A DNA stretch of 64,000 nucleotides from Gaeumannomyces sp. JS-464 (Eukaryota > Ascomycota > Sordariomycetes > Magnaporthales > Magnaporthaceae), in NCBI GenBank assembly GCA_002197995.1, contig NGZR01000004.1, forward strand, positions 2,480,001 to 2,544,000, in the 5' to 3' direction. Every line of letters begins with the position of its first letter. Within the stretch, counting starts at the first letter, position 1. Below the pieces are notes generated by a model, which searched no databases, was not told the DNA's origin, and worked only from the letters and a program-made list of their open reading frames with translations. A program made the translations under genes and the position numbers. This document shows positions 47,200 through 56,990 of the stretch, one piece after another.

Positions 47200-49736
47200 A
47201 TGCTATGCGACCTCTGCGACGGCTTGACCATAAGCTCATTGGTGGACATCTTCACGAGCCATTCCGGGGACGAAGATTCAAGCTGGCACCACCATCATGC
47301 ATCCATCCAGGATCTTGTCAAGTCCGCAGACAGCGGTTGCGAGTTCTGCCGGTTTATAGTAACCTGCACCAAGCTCGAGCCGCCAGAGCATCGAGACAAC
47401 GAGGGGGAAAACTCCTTGTTCGATTCCTGTCACCGGATGGAGGAGTCTGAAGTAAAGATATCTTTGCAAATGTCCAGCTCTGCCTCATCATTGGAAGATA
47501 TCAAGACGGTTGACTGGATGTGCGTGAAGTTCGGGCCTTTTAAGCCCGGTGACTATTACGACGACGTCCGGAATTACAAATTGCGCTTTCCAGATCCGAT
47601 GGATCTGATGATCAATATCCCCCAGAGTAAGCGATTCTCCCAAATCATACTACTGCTGCTTGCGGCCGAGGCTCGCGCGCTTACGACTGGGTACCCCTCA
47701 CAGGAGACGAAATTCTTGTTGGAAAACACAATGTTCCTGTTGGGCGTTTCGAGCTTGATTTGGATATGGCCTCTGACCTCAACTTCGGAATCATCTTGGG
47801 GTGGTTCCAACTCTGTTTCGAAACCCACGAGTGCTGCCCACCACAGGAACCCGTCGAGCTGCCCACCAGGCTGATCGATATCGGGAGGGAGCCAGACTGG
47901 GCAGGTTTGCGCCTAGTAGAGCCGCCCATCGGCACAAAGAACGAATACGTCGCCCTAAGTCACCACTGGGGAGGCCGCGTTACACCAGTCCTGACCAAAG
48001 AGAATCACTCGGCTTTCCTCAACCACATATCTTTCTCAGACTTGCCGAGGACTTTCCAAGATGCCCTCTTCATAACAAGAGAACTGGGCGGAAGGTTCGT
48101 TTGGATCGACTCGCTATGCATCATCCAAGATTCTCCCGAGGACTGGGCACACGAGGCAAGCAGGATGTCGGATGTCTATCTCCGCGCGGTCTTGACTATT
48201 TGTGCCGGTACCTCGAAGGGGAGCACCGCCGGTATCTTCAATCAATTCTCGAGCTTTCCCGCTGCCGAAGGAAACCGCTGCTCATCGGTCGCAGCACAGA
48301 TACGCGAGCACACTTTCGAGATGAGATTGTTCCCGAAGTCGTCCGAGGATGACACCACTCTCAAAATCATACCGGGTCCCAGGAGCAGTCTCTACCGCGA
48401 TCTGGATGTGGAGATGTCTGAGAAGTTTGGCTTCGTGGAAGTATCCGGGACTTTGAGCCAGCGAGCTTGGTGCCTACAGAGAAAGTGCTTTCCCCAAGGA
48501 GGCTGGTATATGGGAACAATAAGATCTATTGGCAGTGCACATATGGGGTCGATTGTACTCAGGGTCTCCCCGAAGGCTTCGACCCAAGTCCACCCTTCAG
48601 CAACAGCTTCCTTTTGCACTACCTCAACAACCCGGATCCTGGGTGGAGATTCGAATCCGACGATGAAGCCACAAATGCACACCGGAAAAAACTATTGAAG
48701 CAAGGGTACTACGATCTAGTCTGCGACTTCAGCAGTCGCAAGTTGACATACGACGGAGACACGCTACCAGCGTTTTCCGGAATCGCCGTCAAGTTCCATC
48801 CAATCTTTGGCGGGACCTACATGGCCGGGATCTGGTCTACAGATATCATCTCGGGTTTGTGCTGGTACCATGCCCAGCCCTGGGAAGAAATCAAGCCACA
48901 GGAATACCGCGCGCCGTCCTGGAGTTGGGCATCGGTAAAGGAGGAGGTGCATTTCCCCACGGTTGGCGACCAGGGGAATACACCAAAGTGCACCTGCCCT
49001 GACGCCCTGGAACTGGATATCTTGAGCTACGAGATATGCCTCGCAGACCCGAACAACCCGTACGGGAGGGTCGTCGGCGGTAAGCTCGTCGTTGAGGGCC
49101 ACACAAAAAAGCTTTTACACATCCAGCGGCAGCTCTGGACCCTCCCGGAGAAGGATAGGACACCCGGCGCCTACATATTCTGGGACGAAGACGACCTAGC
49201 GGAAGACAACTTCTTCATTGCTACAGTAGACGGCGAGGAGGTGGTGGTATCGATCTTTGATGGAGAAGTGAGTACAAGGCTTGGGGAGCCGTGGGATTGC
49301 ACGGAGGCAGAGGAATTTCTCGTTGTCTTTATCGCCGCGGCCGCACGTCATACATGCCAGAAGAAAGGAAGCACTGGCCAGGCTACCGTGGAGGGTTTCG
49401 TGGCCGAAGGAGCTTCCTTGCCGAGCCCATTGGAGATAGTGATGAGCGAGGTGTGGTGGATGTGGGCGGAAGAACAGGAACAGGAACAGGAACAGGAACA
49501 GGAACAGGAACAGGAAACAGGAACAGGAACAGGAACAGGAACAGGAACAGGAACAGGAACAGGAACAGGAACAGGAACAGGAACAGGAACAGGAACAGGA
49601 ACAGGAACAGGAACAGGAACCGGAACAGGAACAGGGAAATGCAGAAGAGCAGGAAGCTGTGGGAGAGAGCGAAACTTTAGGGGAAAAGGCGGACGAGTCT
49701 GCGGGCAAGGATGACGATACTAAGTACATGGCCTGA
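47200..49736 (+). CDS. HET-domain (heterokaryon incompatibility) protein with C-terminal EQ repeat (frame broken as sequenced)
   Basis: Exon 1 (47200-47626) begins MLCDLCDGLTISSL, the Cys-rich start usual in HET proteins. The intron has a GTAAGC donor. Exon 2 (from 47704) contains the HET core: NEYVALSHHWGG, LPRTFQDALFITRELGGRFV, WIDSLCIIQDSPEDW and RMSDVYLRAVLTICAG, then LSQRAWCLQ. There the literal frame fails. One base earlier the expected EKVLSPRRLVYGNNKIYWQC continues (about 48478), so one base seems missing. The C-terminal part includes YRAPSWSWASV, also typical. Near the end is a GAACAG repeat encoding Glu-Gln. A 7-nt unit at 49514-49520 flips it to Gly-Thr, ending at 49714. With a 6-nt unit the Glu-Gln frame would end at 49736 with an acidic tail. 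HET proteins trigger cell death on non-self contact. Confidence 0.85.
49472..49634 (+). repeat. GAACAG hexanucleotide tandem repeat
   Basis: Seven GAACAG units (49472-49513), one 7-nt unit GAAACAG (49514-49520), then nineteen units to 49634, one of them GAACCG. It lies in the coding sequence of the HET protein and encodes Glu-Gln, Gly-Thr or Arg-Asn depending on frame, none with a stop. Confidence 0.95.
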
Positions 49737-50115
49737 TCTTAAGACGGGGTTCTAATGGAGGCCCCAACGTCTATGAAAGGGTCGGCCTAGCCTTCATGAA
49801 CTTGGAGGGCCTTTCGTGGGATTTATACGGAGTTGGAAGAAGAGGAAGTTTTGACGCTAGTTTAGTTTGATATTCCAAATATGGACCTGGCTCATCATCA
49901 CGCCTGCAGGGGATTTTAGAATGCGACTGGCTATCAAAAGCCTACGACATTCTCGATCTGGGTGTTAGCGGGTCAGCTGCCATGCTATAAGCCAGGTGAC
50001 AAAGATTCGCAGCATAAAAATCTGGACCTCAAGAAGCGGCACCACGCCCCATGAAATCCTATCTGCGACAAAGAGCTTGAGGACGGAGCACCGATATAAG
50101 CCTTTGATGTCCGCA
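49737..50115. other. convergent intergenic region
   Basis: 3' ends of the HET gene and the DUF1365 gene meet here. A coding-like minus frame (49965-50276), in another frame than the DUF1365 gene, may be that gene's real C-terminus; see findings. Confidence 0.4.
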
Positions 50116-51984
50116 TCAGTGGAGGAAAGTACGAAGGCGTCCATGGGGGAGATGCGTAATCCCCTGAGGTCTTTGGCTGTTGGATCTCCGATGACCGTCT
50201 GATTGACGTGAGAGGCCGCTGGATTCGTTCGGGTCGCTCTGAGCATCTGAATGGCTTTTGAATGTGATGAAATCAAGATAGCTCGCGGCTTTGAGTGGCG
50301 GTAGTGGTATCTTCAGAGCAAGCCTGGGAAGAAGCTCCGGGCTGGATAACCAGATGGTGTTTGCTTTCACGCAGCTCGCAAAACAGAGCCTCCAGATCAT
50401 GAGCATAGTGAACAATCTCGAGTAGAAAGCCGGCGTCAGAACCTTGAACTCGAGCTGCTCAACTTTGTCAGATCTGGATTGCGCCGCCGAGGGCGAGAGC
50501 ATGAGTTCGGCAGCCGGCTCGGACATGCCGCTTGGGACGTAGTTGACAGCGAAAGCCGACCCGGATTGTCCCACCATATGTCTCAGGTACTTCCTGAAGA
50601 CGAGCTCAAGATCACGTTCCGTCTTTTCGGCCTGGCGTCCGATGGTCTCCTTGAGCGGTTCGGGACGAAACCAGACGTGGAGCCTTTTAAGGCAAAAAAG
50701 AACGCCAGCCTCCTTGACGATCCTGGGAAACGTGACAAATCCCACCCACCACCAACGAGCCACAAATATGAGCCGCTGCCAAAAGTTCAGCTGAGTGGGG
50801 TCTATGCTAGAGCCATCAGAAAATATTTTGGCGACAAGTTTGCCGTGTGTCTTGGAAGATCGCAGCACAATGGTGATGTCGATGTTGCCAGTGCCCTGCG
50901 TGTCTGGCGCAAAGACGTCATGGGCATCCAGCGTGTACGACCCTTTGCGCGAGTTGAATGGCGAGACATGGAAATCCTTGGGCCATGTCTGTTTGAGTCT
51001 TTTTAAAGGTTTACCGTCCACGACACCGGGGTGGGTAATTTGATGATTGAGGTCGGGCGTGGCTGGAAGCAGAAAGTACATTCGCCTTTCGCCAAAAGTG
51101 TTGTTGACCTCCAGAATCATGGCTCCCATCTCGCTGTTTGGCCCATAGAGATACCAAAAAGACACGGGATTGAAGTGATAGCCGAGGAACTTGGCGGCAG
51201 TCAGGAGATACGCGTTGGGATATAGCCCAGGGTCGACACCCTAGATGCTTCAGTCAGTGACTAAACTCAAACGACAAGGGAGATTTCGCGCACCCACCAT
51301 AGACTCGAGATAAGCATCAAGCTTGCCGCGGAGACCCAAGTGGCCATTTCCTCGCTCGAGATAGTCCGCAGCATCGACATGGTACCACCCTTTGGCCCCC
51401 ACTGAGGCCGGCCAGAGCCATGACAGCCAGCTGGGCGGAGACGGCAGGTCGGCGGAGATCAAGCCGCCGCATGCCCCTGACCAGCCCACGGGGATGCCAA
51501 CCACAAGGTAAGAGTACGAGAAAGAGTGCTTTTTGGGGAATATTCTCGAGTGCGTTGTCCTACTTGGAAATAATAGGGGTTTGCCTGGCCCGCCCTGCTT
51601 TTGAATGCATGCTCCCCGAACGGCAGACGGCCCGCTGGTTCGGATGGCGGAGATGGCGATGCCGAGCCCGAGAATGGCGACTGCGAGCCAGCCAGCGTCC
51701 GGAAGCGGGACATCCGCAAGACCGGAGAACAGAGTCCTGTGTTTCCAGGCTACCAGCCCCAAAGAGAGGCCGGTGCAGGTGGGGGAGGGCCAGACGACGA
51801 GGCGGCCAAGGAAAGCAATGGCTACGATACCGGGCACGCTTGCCAGCACCGGGAGCACTCGATTCCACTCCATTGAGTTGCCGAGAGCCTGCGTAATAAT
51901 AACGGTAGCGTCTCTGATCGTCACCTTGATAGCATTGGGAGGTAGGTATGCAGTTACACAAGTTGTAGGTATGTTTGTGGTCAT
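50116..51984 (-). CDS. DUF1365-family membrane protein
   Basis: Exon 1 (51984-51298) and exon 2 (51240-50116) join in phase, giving up to 622 codons minus stop, about 603 residues. Two start choices exist: ATG at 51984, or MEWNRVLPVL at 51873. Hydrophobic segments near the N-terminus (VLPVLASVPGIVAIAFLGRL; WLAVAILGLGIAISAI) precede the DUF1365 core: KPLLFPSRTTHSRIFPKKHS, the junction AYLESM-GVDPGLYPNAYL, LGYHFNPVSFWYLYG and LEVNNTFGERRMYFLL. In bacteria this family is often encoded beside cyclopropane-fatty-acid-synthase-type methyltransferases; none is seen here. The biochemical role is unknown, with lipid modification suggested by context in other organisms. The C-terminal end is uncertain. 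Confidence 0.8.
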
Positions 51985-52992
51985 GGGTTGGTGCCAATTT
52001 AAGGTCACAGTGCTTGCTACAAAACTACCTGCCTTCAAACGACAAGGCGTCGATCAAGCTTGCTGTGAACCAACCACGTGAAACCGATTGCCTCAGGTAC
52101 ATCTTTTTGGGGTTGCTTGCTGCAAAACAGGCACAGGCGACTGCACGTGTAGAGTTTGGATTCCAGCAGCTCCCGGGTTACATAATCGAGCGGCCTCTCA
52201 ATGGGCCTCCAACAATCCATCCGAGGTGGGAAGCCGGATTTAAAGTTCGCCGTTTTGGACCAGTGCGTCCGGCCATCGGACACATGGCCCGTGCAGCACC
52301 TAATCTGCAAGCCACCCGATTGCTAATGTTTCCCAAATTAGGTATCACCCACACAATTTTCGAACACACTCCGTGTCAACACAGATCCATCAGGCGTCGC
52401 TGGACAACCGTGCTCAGCTTCTTTTCTTCTAGGTTCTTGACTTGTTCCGGTTTAATATCTAAAGAGAAGGAGAACACCCCATCGCAAGGAAAAGAAAACC
52501 AGACAGACAACAACGTTGTCAACTCAGGTAGGGCCTAGACGGAGATAAGAGGGCAGGTAGCTATGACCGTGAGGTAGTTGCTTCAGCTGGACTCTCGGCC
52601 ACCCGGCCACTGGAAGGCATAACGGGGTAACACCACAGTAAGACGCATGGGCGGACTGTGGCTGTGCCAGCTGGCGGAGGGAAGGAGCAGCCCGGGAGCA
52701 GCCCAGGAGGGCAAATCGGACTGGCTGCTCCCCGATTGACTCAGCATCCCGCCTCGCTTTTTCCGACTACGTCGCCTGGACTCCACAGACCGCCCCGTTC
52801 CATGGTCTTCCACGTATCAGCAGAACGCCACCCTCTTCAGCCCGCCGATATTAAGTTGGGATTCGTCCCTCTCCAACCTAATCAAAGCCCGTGAACCCAT
52901 CTCCGATACCATCCCATTGTGCAAGTTCCCCCACCCTAGTGTTTGCCCCAGTTCAGTCAGCTCCAAACGACCGCATCTCATAAACTGCCAAA
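51985..52992. other. divergent promoter region DUF1365/MBF1-like
   Basis: About 1 kb between two divergent starts. No gene is supported; short frames lack motifs. The MBF1-like ATG is preceded by CCAAA. Confidence 0.5.
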
Positions 52993-53621
52993 ATGTCTCA
53001 TGTCGACGGCGACGTCGTTATTGGGCACCGGGCCCGCGGCGGCACCGGCGGCCCCCGCGAGAAGGTCGTTCGCGGCGCCAGTGCCCTCAACGCCGCCGCT
53101 CGCACTGGCAACGTGACCAGCTCGAAGAACGAGTTCTTTGCTGCGAACGCGGTATGTTCTCTTTCTTTCCCCGTCCGAACCCCCGACACATCATCGCTCC
53201 GGTTCTAACAAGGAATTATGGCGAATAATAGGCCGCCAGTTCTCAGAACGGACAGTTCAAAGCCAAGGTCGCCGATTCCCCCGATATCATCAAGCCGAAG
53301 CCGAAGAGCACATCGCTGGAGGAGACGTTCAAGGAGATGGTCAACGCTCTTGGCATCGATCAGACAGTATTCGCCCAGAGAGCCGGTGTCGCCTACAGGT
53401 TGGTGTTTCCTCGAGGCGCCGACCCGCCCGTCACCGAGGACACGATCAAGAAGATCCAGAGAACATATGGAATGCACGTCAAGGGCGAGCTGAAGGGCAC
53501 GCGCTATGGCAACCCGAAGGCCGCCAAAGAATACCGCGCCAAGCTAGCCACGAAGTTTTCCGGTCTCAAGGAAGAGGACGATCCAAAGCCTGTGAAGAAG
53601 CCCGCTACCAAGAAACCTTAG
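52993..53621 (+). CDS. divergent multiprotein-bridging-factor 1 (MBF1)-like coactivator
   Basis: Two exons (52993-53151, 53232-53621; donor GTATGT) give 182 residues. The N-terminal half keeps the MBF1 pattern: VIGHRARGG, PREKVVRGASALNAAARTG, then VADSPDIIKPK, matching the ALNAAxRxG and S/DDIVKPK landmarks. The C-terminal Cro/C1-type helix-turn-helix is weakly recognisable (TVFAQRAGVAYRLV; TIKKIQRTYGMHVKGELKG), with the normally conserved central turn replaced by FPRGADPPVTED. The Lys-rich tail (KPVKKPATKKP) is longer than usual; canonical fungal MBF1 is about 150-160 residues. MBF1 bridges bZIP activators such as Gcn4 to TBP. Whether this is the only MBF1 of the genome or a divergent paralogue cannot be told from the window. 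Confidence 0.8.
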
Positions 53622-54307
53622 GAAGGTTCTCTCAAAGCCGGGATCTCACCCGAGGCGCTGTTCACGCGGGATGCACGGAGACGTGTGGTCGTAGCCTAAG
53701 CTCAGTCACACGAGAGAGCAGAGGCCCGGGTTTAACATCCCACCAAGCGAGCAACAGGCCTTGTCCAGTTTGGCCTGATGGATGGCGCGGGGTGTGGGTG
53801 ATCACATGTGCATACAGGGTCTTGCGTACTGCAACCGTCCCTGATTTAGCGAGGTTTCCTACAGTTTTCATCGGTTTCGATTGCGGCGCCTTGGAGTTTT
53901 TTTGTTAGACAAGAATGGCCCCGAGACTAGAATACTTTCGAATGAGCCAGAGATAGGATCAATGACTATCGAAATCCCGGTTATTCCGCCCAGCGTAGTT
54001 TACAAGTTCCTGTTCCTGTTGTGCTCCATCTTACTGTTAAATGGCACGTTCACCCAACAGAGGAAGAAAAAAAGAAAAAAGAAAAAAAAAAAACAAGTCA
54101 TTAAAACGCCTGAAAGTATATTCAGGTATTTTCCCAGATTTAAAAGTACGCGGAATGGTGATTGTTTTTGGGAATCGTTTGTAATTGCTGATGTCCTCAC
54201 GCGATAGCCACCTGTTGTCCCGATTTTTTATTTTTTATTTTTACATTTCGTCTTCAAGTCTTCTCATAACTCGTCCTCAACCGGGTATTACATTTCATCC
54301 TGGCGCA
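53622..54307. other. convergent intergenic region with A-rich tract
   Basis: 3' UTRs of the MBF1-like gene and cdt1. A purine tract of A runs lies at about 54062-54098, and a T-rich tract lies at about 54223-54245. No gene is seen. Confidence 0.5.
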
Positions 54308-55726
54308 TTAAGCAGATAGTACAACGACACGATCCTGGATGACAGCCTTGCTTGGCGTGAAATCCGGCAATACAACAACATTATCCCTCCCTCCAATCGT
54401 GACAACCTTGAGCCACTCGGGCGCGACGTCGACTGCCAGCAGCTTGACGCAGGCTGCGCCCTCTTCGCGAGAAATGGGGACCTGAAGCGAGTCCTTGAGT
54501 TTGGTGAGAATGGCGGGCATGGTGAACGCGACACGCTTCCGGCCCATGGCGGTCGCGGTGCTGAGCATAGAGATGACGGCCGCGACATCGCCAACGCGCT
54601 GCAGTGCCGCCCTGTGTTGGAGCTCCTCCGTCGTCGGGGCGGGTCCCTGTTGCGACTTGAGCGCCTCCTTGTACCGGATGCGGTCAATGAGGCTCATCTT
54701 GGAGCCGTCGGCGTTTGTGAGTGCCGCACTGCTGCTCTGGGCCGCCTTACGCTCCGCCTCGGCCTGCTTCTTGAGCTGGACGCTCTGCTTCAACTCCTCC
54801 AGCGTCAGCTGGCCCTTCCTGAGGACGGCAGCCGCCTTGGCCCTCGACTCGCACGCGGCTAGGGGCGCCTGGGGCAGAGCCACGATGAACCGCCTGACGT
54901 CCGCGGCTAACGGGCCTGTCCTCGACGACCAGAGCTGCTTCAGATTGCCCTCGAAGGTCTGGTTGAGGCGGGCCTCGTTCAGGATCGCGGGGGCTTGTGC
55001 GTGGAGCTCAATGCAGACTTTGCCCCGTCCGTAGTCTGAGAGGAAGAACGGCACATCAGGCTGGGCTGGGGACTTGGGAGTCTTTGCTGTCAGGACGCCG
55101 ATGCATCTGCGGACGTCCTCCAGCACGACCTTGCGCTTGCCCCATCCTTGTGTGATGCTGGGGCAGAGCTCGTTGACGTCGACGGGGGCGGCGGCGCCGT
55201 TGTGGACGTGGTGGATGGAGAGGGCTTTTGTGAAGGCGGCATGCAGGTTGATGAGGTCCAGCAGCTCCCGCGGGAGTCCTGGAGCAGGGGCAGGAGCGGC
55301 GGTGCGCTTGGCGGATGGTGAGGCTTGGAGCTTTGAGGGCTCGAGGGTGCCGAAGAGGTCGGCATCCTCTGTCGAGCGGGGCGTCTGCGGGCGTTGGACG
55401 TTGTTCTGGAGGGTGCCGAGCTGGCGGCGCTTGGTGCTCCGCGGCACTGCAGGCGGTGGCTGCCGCTGCGAGTCGTCGTTGCCGGGACCGGCGTTCTCGT
55501 CCTGGATCGGTGCCTTCCGCTTCTTGGAGCACGAGATTCTGATCTCGATGGACTCGACTTTGGCTGGCTTGGAAGGGACGGCCTTGACGGCGAGGTCCTT
55601 AGGCAGGGCCGACTGCGGCTTGGAGACGCGGGCGAAGTTGGCGAGGATCGCGGCTCCCTTCTTGGAGGTCGCCGGGACGACCTTGCCCTTGGTGGACCGC
55701 GTCCGCTTGGTGATTGCACCCGGCAT
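54308..55726 (-). CDS. cdt1: DNA replication licensing factor Cdt1
   Basis: An intronless 472-residue protein. The basic, disordered N-terminus (MPGAITKRTRSTKGKVVPAT; SKKRKAPIQDENAG) precedes the central winged-helix region (LPRELLDLINLHAAFTKALS; GWGKRKVVLEDVRRCIGVL; FFLSDYGRGKVCIEL). A coiled linker (EELKQSVQLKKQAEAERKAA) follows, then the Cdt1 C-terminal winged helix (AVISMLSTATAMGRKRVAF; LKDSLQVPISREEGAACVKL; EWLKVVTIGGRDNVV). Cdt1 loads the MCM helicase on origins with ORC and Cdc6 in G1. The start ATG at 55726-55724 is the first in frame. MCB-like sites lie 250-350 bp upstream, fitting G1/S control. No frame break is seen. Confidence 0.88.
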   Translation of the reverse strand: MPGAITKRTRSTKGKVVPATSKKGAAILANFARVSKPQSALPKDLAVKAVPSKPAKVESIEIRISCSKKRKAPIQDENAGPGNDDSQRQPPPAVPRSTKRRQLGTLQNNVQRPQTPRSTEDADLFGTLEPSKLQASPSAKRTAAPAPAPGLPRELLDLINLHAAFTKALSIHHVHNGAAAPVDVNELCPSITQGWGKRKVVLEDVRRCIGVLTAKTPKSPAQPDVPFFLSDYGRGKVCIELHAQAPAILNEARLNQTFEGNLKQLWSSRTGPLAADVRRFIVALPQAPLAACESRAKAAAVLRKGQLTLEELKQSVQLKKQAEAERKAAQSSSAALTNADGSKMSLIDRIRYKEALKSQQGPAPTTEELQHRAALQRVGDVAAVISMLSTATAMGRKRVAFTMPAILTKLKDSLQVPISREEGAACVKLLAVDVAPEWLKVVTIGGRDNVVVLPDFTPSKAVIQDRVVVLSA

Positions 55727-56756
55727 CTTGGAAAGAGGCGGGCAGGTACAAGTTGATGTTTCTCAGTAATCGAAGGAAGTGGTAGTTACAAAGTAATAGA
55801 AGACTCTCGTCGTGCTTGCTCGAGACGATGCTGATGCTTGCTGGATGTCGCAATGCTCAAAAGACGTGGTTGCCCGGGAGTTCACAATCTTCGCTTGTCG
55901 TGCTCTGGAAATGAACACCCCGGAGCAGAGTGCATGTTTAAAGTGTTTGCAGCAGGCCCTCGACTTGGAACTCAACGACGCGTTTGAGGCGTTGTGGGGC
56001 GCGCCATCACGCAGTCGCGTCAGGGCCACGGTCCGTGGCCTGGCGTCCGTTTTGCGTGCCAGACCCTCAACGCGCCGTGCCACTGGTGGAATTCTGGGCT
56101 TTGCCCCAGCGCCCCTTGCTCGGCACCTGGTCGATTGGCCTGCGACACTTGTCCTTCGCTACATGCCGAATACAAAAAATTAAACCCCCGCCAGAATGGT
56201 TTGCCTCAAAGTCACGTTCCCCAAATAAAAGCCTGCACTCCATATAAACTGCACAACTGAGTTGGTTAAAACACCCAAAATCATATATCTTCAGGATGCG
56301 GGAAACCGAAAATGAAAAGAAGTCGAGAGAAATACGGGGAATAGGAAAAGATACAAGAAATAGGAAAGCTTCTCGAAGCATGAACAACTCAAAACCACAA
56401 CCACCCATGCTGAGCGAACCCGCATTGCTGCTCCGCAACACAAGACGACAGAGCGAACAGGACACAGGCACTCGAAACAGATGCGACGTGCAACTCCTAG
56501 GCAACAGGTGGGACTGCACTGATAGAGGGTGTTTGTTTCGGTGTTGAAATGATTTTCTCTTATATTGAAAGCAGCGCATTTTTATGTATCCCCTTCCGAA
56601 GCCATTAATCCTCCCGTGAATGATCGGGTCCCTAAACTCCATGCAGCCAGCCGAAATGATCTCAAAACAGAATTACCATTAACACCCAGCCGTTCCAATG
56701 GCGGTCTCCCAGCCAGCATGAATGCTCTCTTCCCGCCTGGGTAGGCCCCGGCGACC
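55727..56756. other. cdt1 promoter region and 3' flank of small gene
   Basis: Contains the cdt1 promoter with an ACGCG cluster (listed separately). To the right is AT-richer sequence (56170-56600) that could be the 3' UTR of the small minus-strand gene. No other gene is recognised. Confidence 0.5.
55978..56074. promoter_or_regulatory. MCB-like ACGCG cluster upstream of cdt1
   Basis: ACGCGT at 55978-55983, CGCGT at 56016-56020 and ACGCG at 56070-56074 lie 252-348 bp upstream of the cdt1 ATG. In fission yeast cdt1 is a known MBF target. A role here is inference from position and sequence. Confidence 0.45.
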
Positions 56757-56990
56757 TCAAGAGCGAGGCGGCTTCGGTCGCTGGTCCGGATGCACGCGGA
56801 AGCTGACGGGGCTCGGCGGCGGGGGAGCAGGAACGGTGTAGTCGCGGTCCTGAATCGAGTGAGAGACGGACATGGTAGACTTTGATGCAAGAGAGTTGTT
56901 CAGGCTGGCGTAGAGATCCTGGGACGTGAAGACCTGGAGGCTGCTGCGGCCCGGCGCAACCGGGACTGGCATGGCTAGTTGGCTAGGCAT
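56757..56990 (-). CDS. small Pro/Ser-rich protein, 77 residues
   Basis: The ATG at 56990 is preceded by CAAAA, a good fungal start context, and opens a 77-residue frame. Its phrases look protein-like rather than random: VPVAPGRSSLQVFTSQDLYA, then SMSVSHSIQDRDYTVP-type Ser/Asp-rich sequence, PAPPPPSPVSFRVHP, and a basic end RPKPPRS. The frame stays open upstream to 57218, but that part looks like 5' UTR. No signal peptide, transmembrane helix or known domain is seen. The evenly spread hydrophobic and polar residues and the start context are the only support. Confidence 0.45.
   Translation of the reverse strand: MPSQLAMPVPVAPGRSSLQVFTSQDLYASLNNSLASKSTMSVSHSIQDRDYTVPAPPPPSPVSFRVHPDQRPKPPRS

Noticed and set aside
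49472..49634. CRISPR-like repeat array
   Set aside because: A 6-bp tandem repeat without spacers, inside a eukaryotic coding sequence.
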